Source: Dyadobacter jejuensis (lineage in GTDB: Bacteria > Bacteroidota > Bacteroidia > Cytophagales > Spirosomataceae). Taken from it: DNA of 64,000 nt. The number at the start of each line of letters is the position of its first letter. Within the stretch, counting starts at the first letter, position 1. The notes beneath the pieces were generated by a model, which made no database searches, was not told where the DNA came from, and saw only the letters and a list, made by a program, of their open reading frames with translations. A program made the translations under genes and the position numbers. The stretch covers positions 124,001-188,000 of the forward strand of contig NZ_QGDT01000007.1 in assembly GCF_003149085.1 (NCBI RefSeq). Direction: 5' to 3'. Below are positions 8,833 to 17,623 of the stretch, in pieces.

Positions 8833-10746
8833 TCACTCCACCACCAGCTTATACCCAACCCCGTCACTGCGGATCAGATAAATACCTTTCACCAAACGCT
8901 CCTTTGGTGTAATTTCCACAGCCTCGGCACTGACTCGCCTGTAACCAATGGGAACTTCAATACCGGCCTCGGTGAACAGCTTGAGACCCGCCATATCGGC
9001 GGTTTCAATCTGAAAAACCCCACCTTTAGATGGATTGGGATAAGGCGAATCTGTACCCGAGATCCGTACACTTATCGCTCTATACGTAGTGGATTTCCCG
9101 TCCTGGTCTACCTGACGAAGGCGATAATAACTTCTGCCTTTCAGGGGTGTTTCATCTGTGTATGTATAGGTGCTTGTTTCATTGGCATTTCCAGCTGCCG
9201 GCACCACACCTATTTGCTCGAATCCCTTCATGTCTTTACTTCTTTCCATTGTGAAATGCAAGGCGTTTAGCTCCTGGGCTGTTTGCCAGTTGATAAGCAC
9301 TTTATTGGCTTCTGGTTTTGCATTAAAATTCAGAAGAGTTACTGGCAAAGCCGATTCGTCCCGAATTTTCACAATCCATATGTCACCCCCGCCAAACGCA
9401 TCCTGTGCTTTGTTTCCTGAAACGCTAGAGGATGAGCTCCCTGCCAATAAGTACTCATTATAGGAGACTTTCTGGATACTTTTCAGCTCATCATCTTCGC
9501 TTCCTCCAAATGAGACGTCCCACTCTTTGCTACCGTCGCCATCTATTTTCACAATCCAGTAGTCTTTAAGGCCAAATGAACCCTGAGATTTGTCACCCGA
9601 AGCACCTGAGGATGAGGATCCCCCTAATAAAAACCCTTTGTCTGATGTCGGACGGATTGTCCATAGAAAATCGTCCTGATCTCCACCGAATCGTGCATCC
9701 CATTGTTTTACACCCAGTTCATTGATTTTTACTACCCAGTAATCACTCCCACCTCTGGAATGTTGCGTGACATCACCTGACAAGGAGGAGTAGGTAGTGC
9801 CTGCCAGTAAATATCCTCCACTTGCGATGGGTTGAATGGCGAAGAGCACTTCATGATCTCCTCCCCCATAACTTGCATCCCACAGTTTGGTTCCGTCGGC
9901 ATTTATTTTTATTATCCACCAATCACTTCCCCCTTTTAGTTCGGAAGACTTGTCAAACCCTGCCGAGGATGAAGAAAATCCTCCCAGGAGAAAGCCTCCA
10001 TCAATTGTTGGTTGGATGTAATTTAGATGGTCCTGGCCATATGCGCTAACATTCCCCCCTCCACTGTATGTTTTGTCCCAGAGTTTCACCCCTTGACTAT
10101 TCACTTTTATCACCCAATAATCGGCAGAGTAAATATATGGAGCTGATTTGTCGCCTGAAATTCCAGAGTACGACCTGCCTCCAATAAGATATCCTCCATC
10201 TGGACTTGGCTTTAATGTTTCCATTAAATCCATATTGTCTCCTCCAAATCTTGCATCCCACTGTTTAATACCCATCTCACTGATTTTCACTATCCAATAG
10301 TCGTAACTACCCCTTGAGTTTTGAGTTACATCCCCGAAGGCGCCCGAATCCGTCACCCCTCCTAATACATATCCTCCATCGGAAGCAGGTATAATCTCTT
10401 TCAATCCATCCCAGCCATTTCCACCAAATCGGTAATCCCATTGCTTACTACCATCGCTATTCATTTTAGACACCCAAAAATCCCCCCCTCCATATTCATT
10501 TTGCGACTTTGTGCCTGATATTGGAGAGCTAGAGACAGCACCGATAATGAAACCGCCTCCGGTGGCAGGTATTACGCAGTTACTCGTTTCCATATACTCT
10601 CCTCCAACTCCGCCAAGTACTATCTCTGAGACCTTAGTGGGAGATTGCGCCATTGCATTCCAACATAAAAGAATTGATACGAACCAAAAGGCAGTAATGT
10701 AGGTTGCCCCGAATTGCCTAATTTTATGGAGGTGGTTAACTGTCAT
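8833..10746 (-). CDS. Secreted seven-repeat protein with type IX sorting domain
   Basis: 637 residues. A signal peptide ends near WNAMAQ (about 34). Seven copies of a roughly 60-residue repeat fill about 45-455; each carries the pattern GGxDYWVVKI, then KxWDxxFGG, then a line like TSDGGYLLGGSSSS and SGDKSQ. This resembles the beta-propeller-forming SBBP-like or delta-60-like repeats of Bacteroidota. A fibronectin-like segment (about 465-565) precedes a type IX secretion C-terminal sorting domain beginning YPNPSKGG and ending KGIYLIRSDGVGYKLVVE. The protein should be exported by T9SS and anchored or released at the surface. Binding target unknown. Confidence 0.85.
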   Translation of the reverse strand: MTVNHLHKIRQFGATYITAFWFVSILLCWNAMAQSPTKVSEIVLGGVGGEYMETSNCVIPATGGGFIIGAVSSSPISGTKSQNEYGGGDFWVSKMNSDGSKQWDYRFGGNGWDGLKEIIPASDGGYVLGGVTDSGAFGDVTQNSRGSYDYWIVKISEMGIKQWDARFGGDNMDLMETLKPSPDGGYLIGGRSYSGISGDKSAPYIYSADYWVIKVNSQGVKLWDKTYSGGGNVSAYGQDHLNYIQPTIDGGFLLGGFSSSSAGFDKSSELKGGSDWWIIKINADGTKLWDASYGGGDHEVLFAIQPIASGGYLLAGTTYSSLSGDVTQHSRGGSDYWVVKINELGVKQWDARFGGDQDDFLWTIRPTSDKGFLLGGSSSSGASGDKSQGSFGLKDYWIVKIDGDGSKEWDVSFGGSEDDELKSIQKVSYNEYLLAGSSSSSVSGNKAQDAFGGGDIWIVKIRDESALPVTLLNFNAKPEANKVLINWQTAQELNALHFTMERSKDMKGFEQIGVVPAAGNANETSTYTYTDETPLKGRSYYRLRQVDQDGKSTTYRAISVRISGTDSPYPNPSKGGVFQIETADMAGLKLFTEAGIEVPIGYRRVSAEAVEITPKERLVKGIYLIRSDGVGYKLVVE

Positions 10747-10960
10747 ATTGTTAGCTGAATGAACTTCATCTTGTATAATCTATTAAGAAATTTGAGAACA
10801 ATTAGCAATGTCTTCCCTTAGTAGATTCTCAGTTTTGGGGCCTTAAAACCATACTAAAAGTCCCTTTTTCAACTGCTGAGGTCTACATTATCTGGGGGGG
10901 AATATCGCGCTAGCTCTTTAGGTTTCTTCCTGGCTTCAAAGTTGCACTTGCTTTCTGACA

Positions 10961-10989
10961 GGTAAAATCCCCTTTAGGGGGTATTATCC
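10961..10989. promoter_or_regulatory. Imperfect palindrome upstream of the histidine kinase
   Basis: GGTAAAATCCCCT, a TT centre, and AGGGGGTATTATCC form a near-symmetric 29-base element about 125 bases before the kinase start, in an otherwise featureless gap (10747-11114). It shares GGTAAAAT-like half sites with two palindromes after the response-regulator gene. It could be a binding site for the local regulator or a transcript hairpin. There is no T-run, so it is not a plain terminator. Confidence 0.35.
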
Positions 10990-11114
10990 AAAAATTTATT
11001 TTCATTAACATTGTCAGGAATTACAATTGCTCTGAAAACCTACCTATTGTATGCGAATCCCCATTGTACAGGCTATTTATATCCTTAAACTCCCAATGTC
11101 CACTGCGCTAATTG

Positions 11115-13022
11115 ATGAAAATTTTATTCTATTTGCTGCTATTGAGTTTATGCAACCATCCCAACTTGTTTGCCCAGGATCGGAATGTTCATAAAAAAAG
11201 CGAATCCACTGGCTATTTTTCGGGATCTTTACGCTATTTGTTAAGTGAAGAAAGCTCAGAATTAAAAGAAGCGGCGCAGAATCTTGCTAATAATCACTTC
11301 CAAAAATCTCGCCATGACGTGATCAACATGGGCAACCACCGGTTCGTGTGGGTGTATTTACCGGTTGAAAACAGAAGTAACTCTTCGGTCAAACTAATTC
11401 TTCGCCTTAAAAACACCGGAATCGCTGCCATTGATATTTACAAGCTTACTTCCGGAATCCCGTCCGATTCGATGGCCTGGCGCACCCAATACCATATCAA
11501 CAACATTCCTGATCTTACTGAAAACAATGCGCCGGTATTTCCAATTGAATTAAAACCGCGTGAAAAAACAGGATACTTTATTTTGGTAAAGAGCCAGTTT
11601 GCCCAGCCTTCCTTTACGGTCAAAGTAACTTCATACAGCGCGTTTTTCTCGAACCAGCTTCTGGAATATGCCTTTAGTTGCCTGATACTAGGTCTGCTGT
11701 TATTTGTAATCGTGTACAGCCTGTTTTTATCTTTTTCCCTTCGAGATTCAATCTATCTTGTATACATCGGTTTTTTGCTGTCATCCATGTTGTTTCATGC
11801 GACGCAAATCGGGTTTGGACGCCTCTATCTGTGGCCCGACTACCTGATTTTTGATAGCTACGCATCAAGTGTATTTTCAATGTTATGGATGTATTTTTTC
11901 ACGCAGTTCACGCAGATCTTTACGGGGCAGACAGCGGTCGATGGTCTTTTGTACTGGATCAACCAAACATTTAAAATGTTAAGTATCGTCTGCATTGGCT
12001 TGATGTTTTATCACATGCAGGATGGAAAGCTGATCAGGGATTCATTGATTGGCTTTCCCGATCACTTACTAAAAGGCGTACAGTTGATGGCCATGTATCC
12101 GGTGTACATCACTGCTGTTAAAAAGGCAATGTCAGGTGATAAGCCTATCCGTTTTTACCTGTTTGCAAATGGTATGTATGGCCTTGTTCTGGGGCTGGAT
12201 GCCTTAAACAGATGGAACATCATCATGATCCCCTACATTTTTTCCTTCACATTTATTCCGGTAGGCATGGTTGTGGAGGTTGTGTTGCTTTCTTTCGGAT
12301 TGACGCAACGTTATCGTGCCTTTAAAGAAAACAATGAAAGTCTCCGACTGGCCCTTGTCGAAAAAGAACGAGAACACGTAGTACGTCTCATACAAACCCA
12401 GAATGCCGAATGTGATCGTATAGCCCAGGACCTGCACGATGACCTCGGCGGTATCATGGCGACCATTAATGCAAAGCTTGATGCACTGATGCAATTGGAT
12501 TCCACTGCTGCGATTAGGCAAGGGATCAGCAAGGTTCAGATCGTCTCGAAGAATGCCGGACAAAGGATTCGACAAATTGCACACAATCTGATGCCTCCCG
12601 AGTTTCTCAAAGCAGGGCTGATGGATATTATAAGTGAACACCTCGATACAATTTCCTTACCTGTTTTCACCCATCATACTTTTGGCAAGGAACACCGGTT
12701 TTCCCCTGAGCGTCAGTTAAACTTATATCGCATATTGATGGAATTGATCAACAACATCTGCAAGCATGCAAAAGCAAGCAACTGCTCCATACAGTTTTTC
12801 TTTCATCTCGACAGACTAATCATTGTAATTGAAGATGATGGCCGCGAATACACCGAAAATATCAAGGGAAATAACGGCATTGGTAAAAAAAATATTAATT
12901 TAAGGATCAATTATCTCAACGGAAGCATTTGTACAGATCATAACTCGGAAGGAACTTCCCAAATCCTCGAAATACCCTATGACGACCTCAGATCCTCTAG
13001 CATTCAGTATCATGATTGTTGA
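11115..13022 (+). CDS. 7TM-DISM sensor histidine kinase (NarL-partner type)
   Basis: 635 residues from the ATG at 11115 (a TTG lies just before). A signal peptide ends near LFAQ. Residues about 30-170 look like the periplasmic 7TMR-DISM extracellular domain (FVWVYLPVENRS), about 180-400 hold seven membrane segments, then a coiled linker. The phosphoacceptor box is AQDLHDDLGG (His about 441), typical of the HisKA_3 kinases. The ATPase has ELINNICKHAKAS as N-box and NGIGKKNI as G-box. It senses an extracytoplasmic signal and phosphorylates the regulator encoded by the overlapping next gene. Confidence 0.88.
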   Translation: MKILFYLLLLSLCNHPNLFAQDRNVHKKSESTGYFSGSLRYLLSEESSELKEAAQNLANNHFQKSRHDVINMGNHRFVWVYLPVENRSNSSVKLILRLKNTGIAAIDIYKLTSGIPSDSMAWRTQYHINNIPDLTENNAPVFPIELKPREKTGYFILVKSQFAQPSFTVKVTSYSAFFSNQLLEYAFSCLILGLLLFVIVYSLFLSFSLRDSIYLVYIGFLLSSMLFHATQIGFGRLYLWPDYLIFDSYASSVFSMLWMYFFTQFTQIFTGQTAVDGLLYWINQTFKMLSIVCIGLMFYHMQDGKLIRDSLIGFPDHLLKGVQLMAMYPVYITAVKKAMSGDKPIRFYLFANGMYGLVLGLDALNRWNIIMIPYIFSFTFIPVGMVVEVVLLSFGLTQRYRAFKENNESLRLALVEKEREHVVRLIQTQNAECDRIAQDLHDDLGGIMATINAKLDALMQLDSTAAIRQGISKVQIVSKNAGQRIRQIAHNLMPPEFLKAGLMDIISEHLDTISLPVFTHHTFGKEHRFSPERQLNLYRILMELINNICKHAKASNCSIQFFFHLDRLIIVIEDDGREYTENIKGNNGIGKKNINLRINYLNGSICTDHNSEGTSQILEIPYDDLRSSSIQYHDC

Positions 13023-13629
13023 CGACCATGTATTGTTTAATGATGCTCTTTTTGCCTTGCTCAGCCCGGTTTACCGTTCAATAACACAAGCCTTTGAAGG
13101 AGCGGGCCTTGTTCAGTCCGTTGTAAAGCAACGTCCGGACCTGCTGTTATTGGACATTAATTTGCCAAGGCTTGATGGGTTGGAGGCCGCCGCACAGATT
13201 AGAGACATCCTTCCTGACCAAAAGATTATCATCGTGAGCATGTATAATCAAAAGCGTATGGTGGACAAGGTTAAGGTTCTGGCTTTGAACGGGTACATAC
13301 TCAAAGATTCCTCCTCCCACACGTTATTGACAGGCATAAAAAAGGTGTTGGATGGTGAGATATTTATTGATCCGGATATAACTAAACGACAAAAGGCCCC
13401 CGACGGATTTTCAAAAAGCGCAAATCTGACCGCCCGCGAAAAACAAATTATCCGCGGTCTTGTAGACGGGCAGTCTGCGTCAGACATTGCGACAAAAATC
13501 AACCTTGCTCACGAGACGGTCAAATCGTACCGGAAGAATATCTACCTCAAGTTAGAAATCAACAGTGTCGTTGAGCTCGTGAAGATGTTTGAAGGAGAAT
13601 CGTGGCTGCTGGAGAACACTGCCGGTTGA
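12979..13629 (+). CDS. NarL/LuxR-family response regulator
   Basis: 216 residues. Receiver domain at about 8-125 with the acidic pair in IVDDH, phosphoacceptor Asp59 in LLLLDINLP and Lys109 in YILKDSS. A LuxR-type helix-turn-helix at about 145-205 starts LTAREKQIIRGL and includes IATKINLAHETVKSYRKNI. Its start overlaps the kinase gene by 44 bases; an internal ATG at 13012 would reduce this to 11, so the exact start is open. With the kinase it forms a two-component system; the target genes are unknown, but palindromes flank the pair. Confidence 0.88.
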   Translation: MTTSDPLAFSIMIVDDHVLFNDALFALLSPVYRSITQAFEGAGLVQSVVKQRPDLLLLDINLPRLDGLEAAAQIRDILPDQKIIIVSMYNQKRMVDKVKVLALNGYILKDSSSHTLLTGIKKVLDGEIFIDPDITKRQKAPDGFSKSANLTAREKQIIRGLVDGQSASDIATKINLAHETVKSYRKNIYLKLEINSVVELVKMFEGESWLLENTAG

Positions 13630-13798
13630 ATCTTTTGCCCCAGTCCGAGCACTATCTGAAAGGGAAACATAAATATCTATAATCCAGGTTTTGGGTTTAC
13701 TTACAGGAGCGTTTTATCGAAATCTTTAACTATAGGGTTTTGGAACGTAGTATCAATGTCGTTTACTTAAGCTAAAAATAGAGCTTTGGTACGGTGTT

Positions 13799-13849
13799 TA
13801 GGTGTAAAATACCTAAATTTAAACCAGAGTATAGGGAGGTAAATACCTC
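13799..13849. promoter_or_regulatory. Two related palindromes after the response-regulator gene
   Basis: TAGGTGTAAAATACCTA (13799-13815) and GAGGTAAATACCTC (13836-13849) share the core AGGTnnAAATACCT with centres about 35 bases apart, three to four helical turns. Such paired sites look like operator half-site dyads. They lie in the gap between the regulator gene and the IS21 remnant, so the gene they once served may have been replaced by the insertion. Confidence 0.4.
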
Positions 13850-13907
13850 GTTATTTAAGAGAAAAGATTACCGGAAAACTGCACAAAAGTATATAATCCG
13901 CGCGGCG

Positions 13908-14411
13908 TGTCTATAACGGCGATACTGGGCCAGCGAAAACGGATGATAGGGCGCCAGTCATGACGGAAACCAATGGGCCACTTTTCAATTACAATTATAA
14001 GTGATTAATTTTAATGACTCAACTGTTTTTTTCTTCTAAAAGATTCGCCCTCCAGTTCAATGCGATGAGAAGAGAAAACAATTCTGTCTAGGATGGCATC
14101 TGCAGCCGTACTTTCCCCAATTAACCCATGCCAGCTTGCTACCGGTATTTGTGTGGCGATTATAGTAGAGGAGCTTTCATGTCTTTCTTCAATAACATCC
14201 ATCAGCACATTCTTTGCCTGTTGATCGATATTGGCCAAACCAAAGTCATCGAAGATAAGCAGTTCGGTTTTTTGTATACGCTTGATGAGTTTATAATAAG
14301 TCCCCTGCAGCTTGGCGAGTTTAGCCAAATCAAAGAACCGGGCTGTGTTGTAGTACATCGTTCGGTGCAGCAATTGACAGGCCTTAACGCCTGCTCTTTC
14401 CGCTTAAAAAC
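13908..14411 (-). mobile_element. IS21-family remnant (istB end)
   Basis: The left border probably begins at TGT (13908) followed by the GC-rich end sequence with GGGCCAGCG and GGGCGCCAGTCATGACGG typical of multi-repeat IS21 termini. The element carries only the C-terminal part of istB and stops abruptly at the IS3 end at 14412. No istA and no 5' part of istB were found on the other side of the IS3 element, so the rest has been deleted. Confidence 0.6.
14011..14411 (-). pseudogene. istB: IstB-like ATPase, C-terminal part only
   Basis: Reads on the minus strand as the later part of an IstB transposition helper: YYNTARFFDLAKL, Walker B LLIFDDFG, a sensor region STIIATQIP followed by WHGLIGE, and DAILDRIVFSSHRIELEG near the end. 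Residues before MYYN continue in frame (ERAGVKACQLLHR) up to the IS3 border. The Walker A half is missing. IstB normally has about 245 residues; roughly 130 remain. Confidence 0.8.
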
Positions 14412-15674
14412 TGGACTAGTTATGCCGCGAGTTTAAAATTAAAATATTCTTCTGGAGTTTTCATATTAAGTGCTGAATGAGGGGCGAAAGTATTGTATTC
14501 ATAGACCCATTCTTGAATTTTACTTAATACCGTTGCTGGGTTATCTAGACAGTTCTCATAAACATAATCACGCTTAAAAGTCCCATTTAAGGCTTCGCAC
14601 ATCCCGTTTGATTGGGGAGAATAGGTCGGTGTGTGGCAGTCTACTATATTCCAGTTTTTCAGACTTTGCTGCAACTTTTTCTCAATATACTCTGGGCTAT
14701 TGTCATGTAGTAATTCCAGTTGGCCAGCCTCGGGTACACAAATTCCAAAGCGCTCGAAAAGGGCATTTTGAATGAGTAACTCTATATCACAAGCCTGCAT
14801 ACTTAGGCCTGCTTTCCAGCTGATAATAGAACGATCACAACAATCCATTACAAATGCTAGTCTGAGTTTTTGACCATTCCAACATTTGATGGATGCCGCC
14901 GTGGCCCGGTAATAACGCTAGCCCACCTGGTGTTTGGTTTATCCACAGAAATTTTCCCTTTATATGGTCTACTACTACCCCTTGGACGAAACCGCTTCAA
15001 CAGCAGCCCTTCTTCTTTCATGTACCTAGACAATATGATATTGTAATCACGCTTCAAAATTGCTCTAACCCTAGGCGTTCCGTAGGCGGTCCGTCGCACG
15101 GTTGATTTTTTACTTGTTATTGCTTTGATAGACTCCTTTGCTTGCTCAGAAATTTGCTTTTTAGTAATTGCTTTTCGGCTCGGATATGTCTTGGATTTAT
15201 AATACAAGCTCGACTTTGCAACGCCTAATATTTTTATGATTCGATTCATACTTAGGCCGAAACTTACGGATAACGATTCAACTTCTTGTTTCGTAGTAGA
15301 TCCATCTCCAACCGCTTCGGCGGACCGATTTTTTTTAAAACTTTGATTTCGAGCGTTGATTCTCCCAGAGCTTTTTTCAGATCGTCGTTTTCTCTTTTAA
15401 TTATTTCAAGCTCTGTTTTAGAATGAAGCTCTCCGTCGTTTTTAATACCCATTACTGCTCCTGATTTAGCATCCGTACGCCATTTATAAAGTTGGCTGGC
15501 GATAAGTCCTTGTCTTCTACAAAACTCAGGACAAGACAAGCCAGAAGTTTCCCATTCTTCAACTAAATACGCCTTTTCTTGACTCGAAAGTAGCTTTCTG
15601 CGGCGCTTACCCGAATATTCTTGATCAATTCATCTACCATCATTTTGTGCTTGTTTAAGCTACAAACTGGTCCA
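14412..15674 (-). mobile_element. IS3-family element, degenerate
   Basis: About 1263 bases bounded by short inverted ends: TGGACTAGTT at 14412-14421 and, on the other strand, TGGACCAGTT ending at 15674. The transposase stop codon lies inside the left end, as is common in IS3 elements. It is inserted in the istB remnant. No target-site duplication is visible (flanks AAC and AGG), fitting the deletion of the other istB half. The copy is dead because both reading frames are broken. Confidence 0.75.
14420..15643 (-). pseudogene. IS3-family transposase OrfAB, broken
   Basis: OrfA starts at the ATG pair 15643/15640, shifts frame near 15600-15620, and then carries the helix-turn-helix and leucine-zipper part (CPEFCRRQGL, IIKRENDDLKKAL). 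OrfB begins near 15260 (RIIKILGVAKSSLYYKSK) with the region KGKISVDKPNTRWAS. The first catalytic aspartate, expected in WASDIT, is valine here (WASVIT). Frame is lost again near 14880-14900 and resumes as MDCCDRSIISWKAG, with the second Asp in LLHDNSPEY and the Glu in NGMCEALNGTFKRDY. At least two frameshifts plus the D-to-V change make it inactive. Confidence 0.85.
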
Positions 15675-15697
15675 AGGATTCAAGCAGTTAAGAACAT

Positions 15698-16267
15698 TAA
15701 TAGCATTCTCTCGATTGTCATATTTGTTTAAAGGGAGAATACATTTTATGGATCAGGACCAAATGATGGCTATGAACATGGAAAACGGAAAATTGGGCTG
15801 CATCCCAAATAATCCCAGGGATGACAGGATGGTAGCAATAGCAAACCCATGCGAGTTAATACCTTAAAAGGTTGAATTATTATTATTAGCGTATTGGAAA
15901 TGTGATTTCGGTCGGTAAAGACAGCGACCAGGGAGATTTTTGGGCGGATGGCTTTACACTGTCGGCCCAAAAGGGTCAAAGATGTTTCTTTTTTTCTATT
16001 CAGACTCTCCAGACTGTATGCCAAATTTTATTAGATGAAGCCACCTATTAAAATGATTTGATCCTTGAACGCATAGAGCATACAGCTTATGGTATTAGTT
16101 TGAAAGGATTGCAACGAACGCTAGCGATTAATTCGGCGCCTATTGCCTAGAGCATAAAGCTTACCGCTTATAGCATAGAGCATTCCTTTGGCAGGATGAC
16201 AGACAAATATTCTATAAAACCTATTGTTAAATTCAACACCTATAGCTTAGAGCATAAAGCTTACAGC
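15698..16267. repeat. Direct repeat, copy 1 (about 570 bases)
   Basis: From TAATAGCATTCTCTCG to ATAAAGCTTACAGC this stretch matches 16679-17233 almost base for base, with scattered substitutions and a length difference in the GCTTA-type microrepeat near 16150-16190. Both copies carry the same minus-strand frame (15770-16024 here, ending LLLLPSCHPWDYLGCSPIF) without a convincing start or family, so coding is doubtful. The nature of the repeat is unknown. Confidence 0.85.
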
Positions 16268-16678
16268 TAATAGCATTCCTGGATCAGGACCAAATGTTGT
16301 GGAGTAACATGGATTAAGCATATAACTGAGATGTTCGATACCTACGGCATCGTCCTAGACGAATCAATGTTTGTATTTCTATAAACATTTTATCCCGCTT
16401 GGATAATGTGGCAATGAATTTTAGTTCAAATTGAATATTTCAAAAATATTGCCGAAAAGATGCCATCGGCATCTAACGTTTGTAGCAGAACAAAAACCCT
16501 ATGAATCGGACCAAAGTTGTACAAACCTTGAAATTTACTTCTATCCCTGCCATTATTTTTGCCTGTTGTTCGGCAACCTATTTTTAGGTTAATTCAATCA
16601 ATTCATGAGCTTTTTTACAGGGGTTTTGATTTAAAAAACTTCTATCAAAGTATAGGTTTTCATGTTTTTCTACATTTT
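16268..16678. other. Spacer between the two direct repeat copies
   Basis: No gene recognised. It begins with GGATCAGGACCAAATG near 16279-16298, an echo of a block inside each repeat copy, so it may contain an older truncated copy. The remainder is AT-rich with no hairpin of note. Confidence 0.35.
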
Positions 16679-17233
16679 TAATAGCATTCTCTCGATTGTC
16701 ATATTTGTTTAAAGGGAGAATACATTTTATGGGTCAGGACCAAATGATGGCTATGAACATGGAATACGGAAAATTGGGCTGCATCCCAAATAATTCCAGG
16801 GATGACAGGATGGTAGCAATAGCAAACCCATGCGAGTTAATACCTTGAAAGGTTGAAATATTATTATTAGCGTATTGGAAATGTGATTTCGGTCGGTGAA
16901 GACAGCGACTAGGGAGATTTTTGGGCGGTTGGCTTTACGTTGTCGGCCCAAAAGGGTCAAAGATGTTTCTTTTTTTCTATTCAGACTCTCCAGACTATAT
17001 GCCTAATTTTATTAGATGAAGCCACCTATTAAAATGATTTGACCCTTGAACCCATAGAGCATACAGCTTATGGCATTTGTTTGGAAGGATTGCAACGAAC
17101 GCTAGCGATTAATTCAACGCTTACAGCTTAGAGCATACGGCTTACAGCATTCCTTTGGCAGGATGACAGACAAATATTCTATAAAACCTATTGTTAAATT
17201 CAACGCCTATAGCTTAGAGCATAAAGCTTACGG
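16679..17233. repeat. Direct repeat, copy 2 (about 555 bases)
   Basis: Second copy of the repeat at 15698-16267, offset 981 bases at its left end. It ends in the microrepeat TAGAGCATAAAGCTTAC. The same minus-strand frame occurs at 16751-16960 but is shorter. The high identity points to recent duplication or conversion. Confidence 0.85.
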
Positions 17234-17350
17234 CCTAAAGCTAAAAAACAATCCGCTCCACAAGTTTATGATTTGTTCCTAAATATTCAGCATCCCCCCA
17301 AACTTGTTGGTTGATCCAGCCTATGGCCTAATACCTATACCCCTAACACC

Positions 17351-17381
17351 AAAAAAAGCCCAGATTTCTCTGAGCTTTTTT
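17351..17381 (-). terminator. Intrinsic terminator of tRNA-Asp
   Basis: On the minus strand AGCTCAGA, GAAA loop, TCTGGGCT, then seven T. It directly follows the tRNA 3' end. Confidence 0.85.
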
Positions 17382-17382
17382 G

Positions 17383-17456
17383 CGGTCTGGACGGGACTCG
17401 AACCCGCGACCCCATGCGTGACAGGCATGTATTCTAACCAACTGAACTACCAAACC
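17383..17456 (-). tRNA. tRNA-Asp (GTC)
   Basis: 74 bases read on the minus strand. The acceptor stem pairs GGTTTGG with CCAGACC with discriminator G. The anticodon stem CATGC/GCATG encloses the loop CTGTCAC with anticodon GTC. The T-arm contains GGTTCGAGTCC. CCA is not encoded. A promoter lies upstream and a terminator immediately downstream, so it is a single-gene unit. Confidence 0.97.
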
Positions 17457-17496
17457 GTGCTTTACTTTTCCGTTACCAGATCCGTAAATCGTGGTG

Positions 17497-17526
17497 CAAA
17501 ACTAGTATTAATATTTCTTATTTCAA
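17497..17526 (-). promoter_or_regulatory. Bacteroidota-type promoter of tRNA-Asp
   Basis: On the minus strand TTG (17526-17524), 19 bases, then TAGTTTTG (17504-17497), matching the Bacteroidota -33/-7 consensus TTG...TAnnTTTG. The tRNA begins 40 bases downstream. Confidence 0.75.
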
Positions 17527-17623
17527 TGCATATTGGAGAAAAATATTTATTTCTTTGTACCTATCATTAGGGCACTCAAGCCTAATAATTCTGATATTGA
17601 ATCAGTTGTAATCGAAAAATAGC

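Noticed and set aside
15770-16024. 84-codon minus-strand frame repeated at 16751-16960
   Set aside because: Conserved only because the DNA repeat is conserved; no start context, domain or reading-frame-biased substitution seen.
735-17382. A genomic island integrated at tRNA-Asp
   Set aside because: The tRNA borders the decayed block, but no integrase gene and no second copy of the tRNA 3' end were found at the left side.
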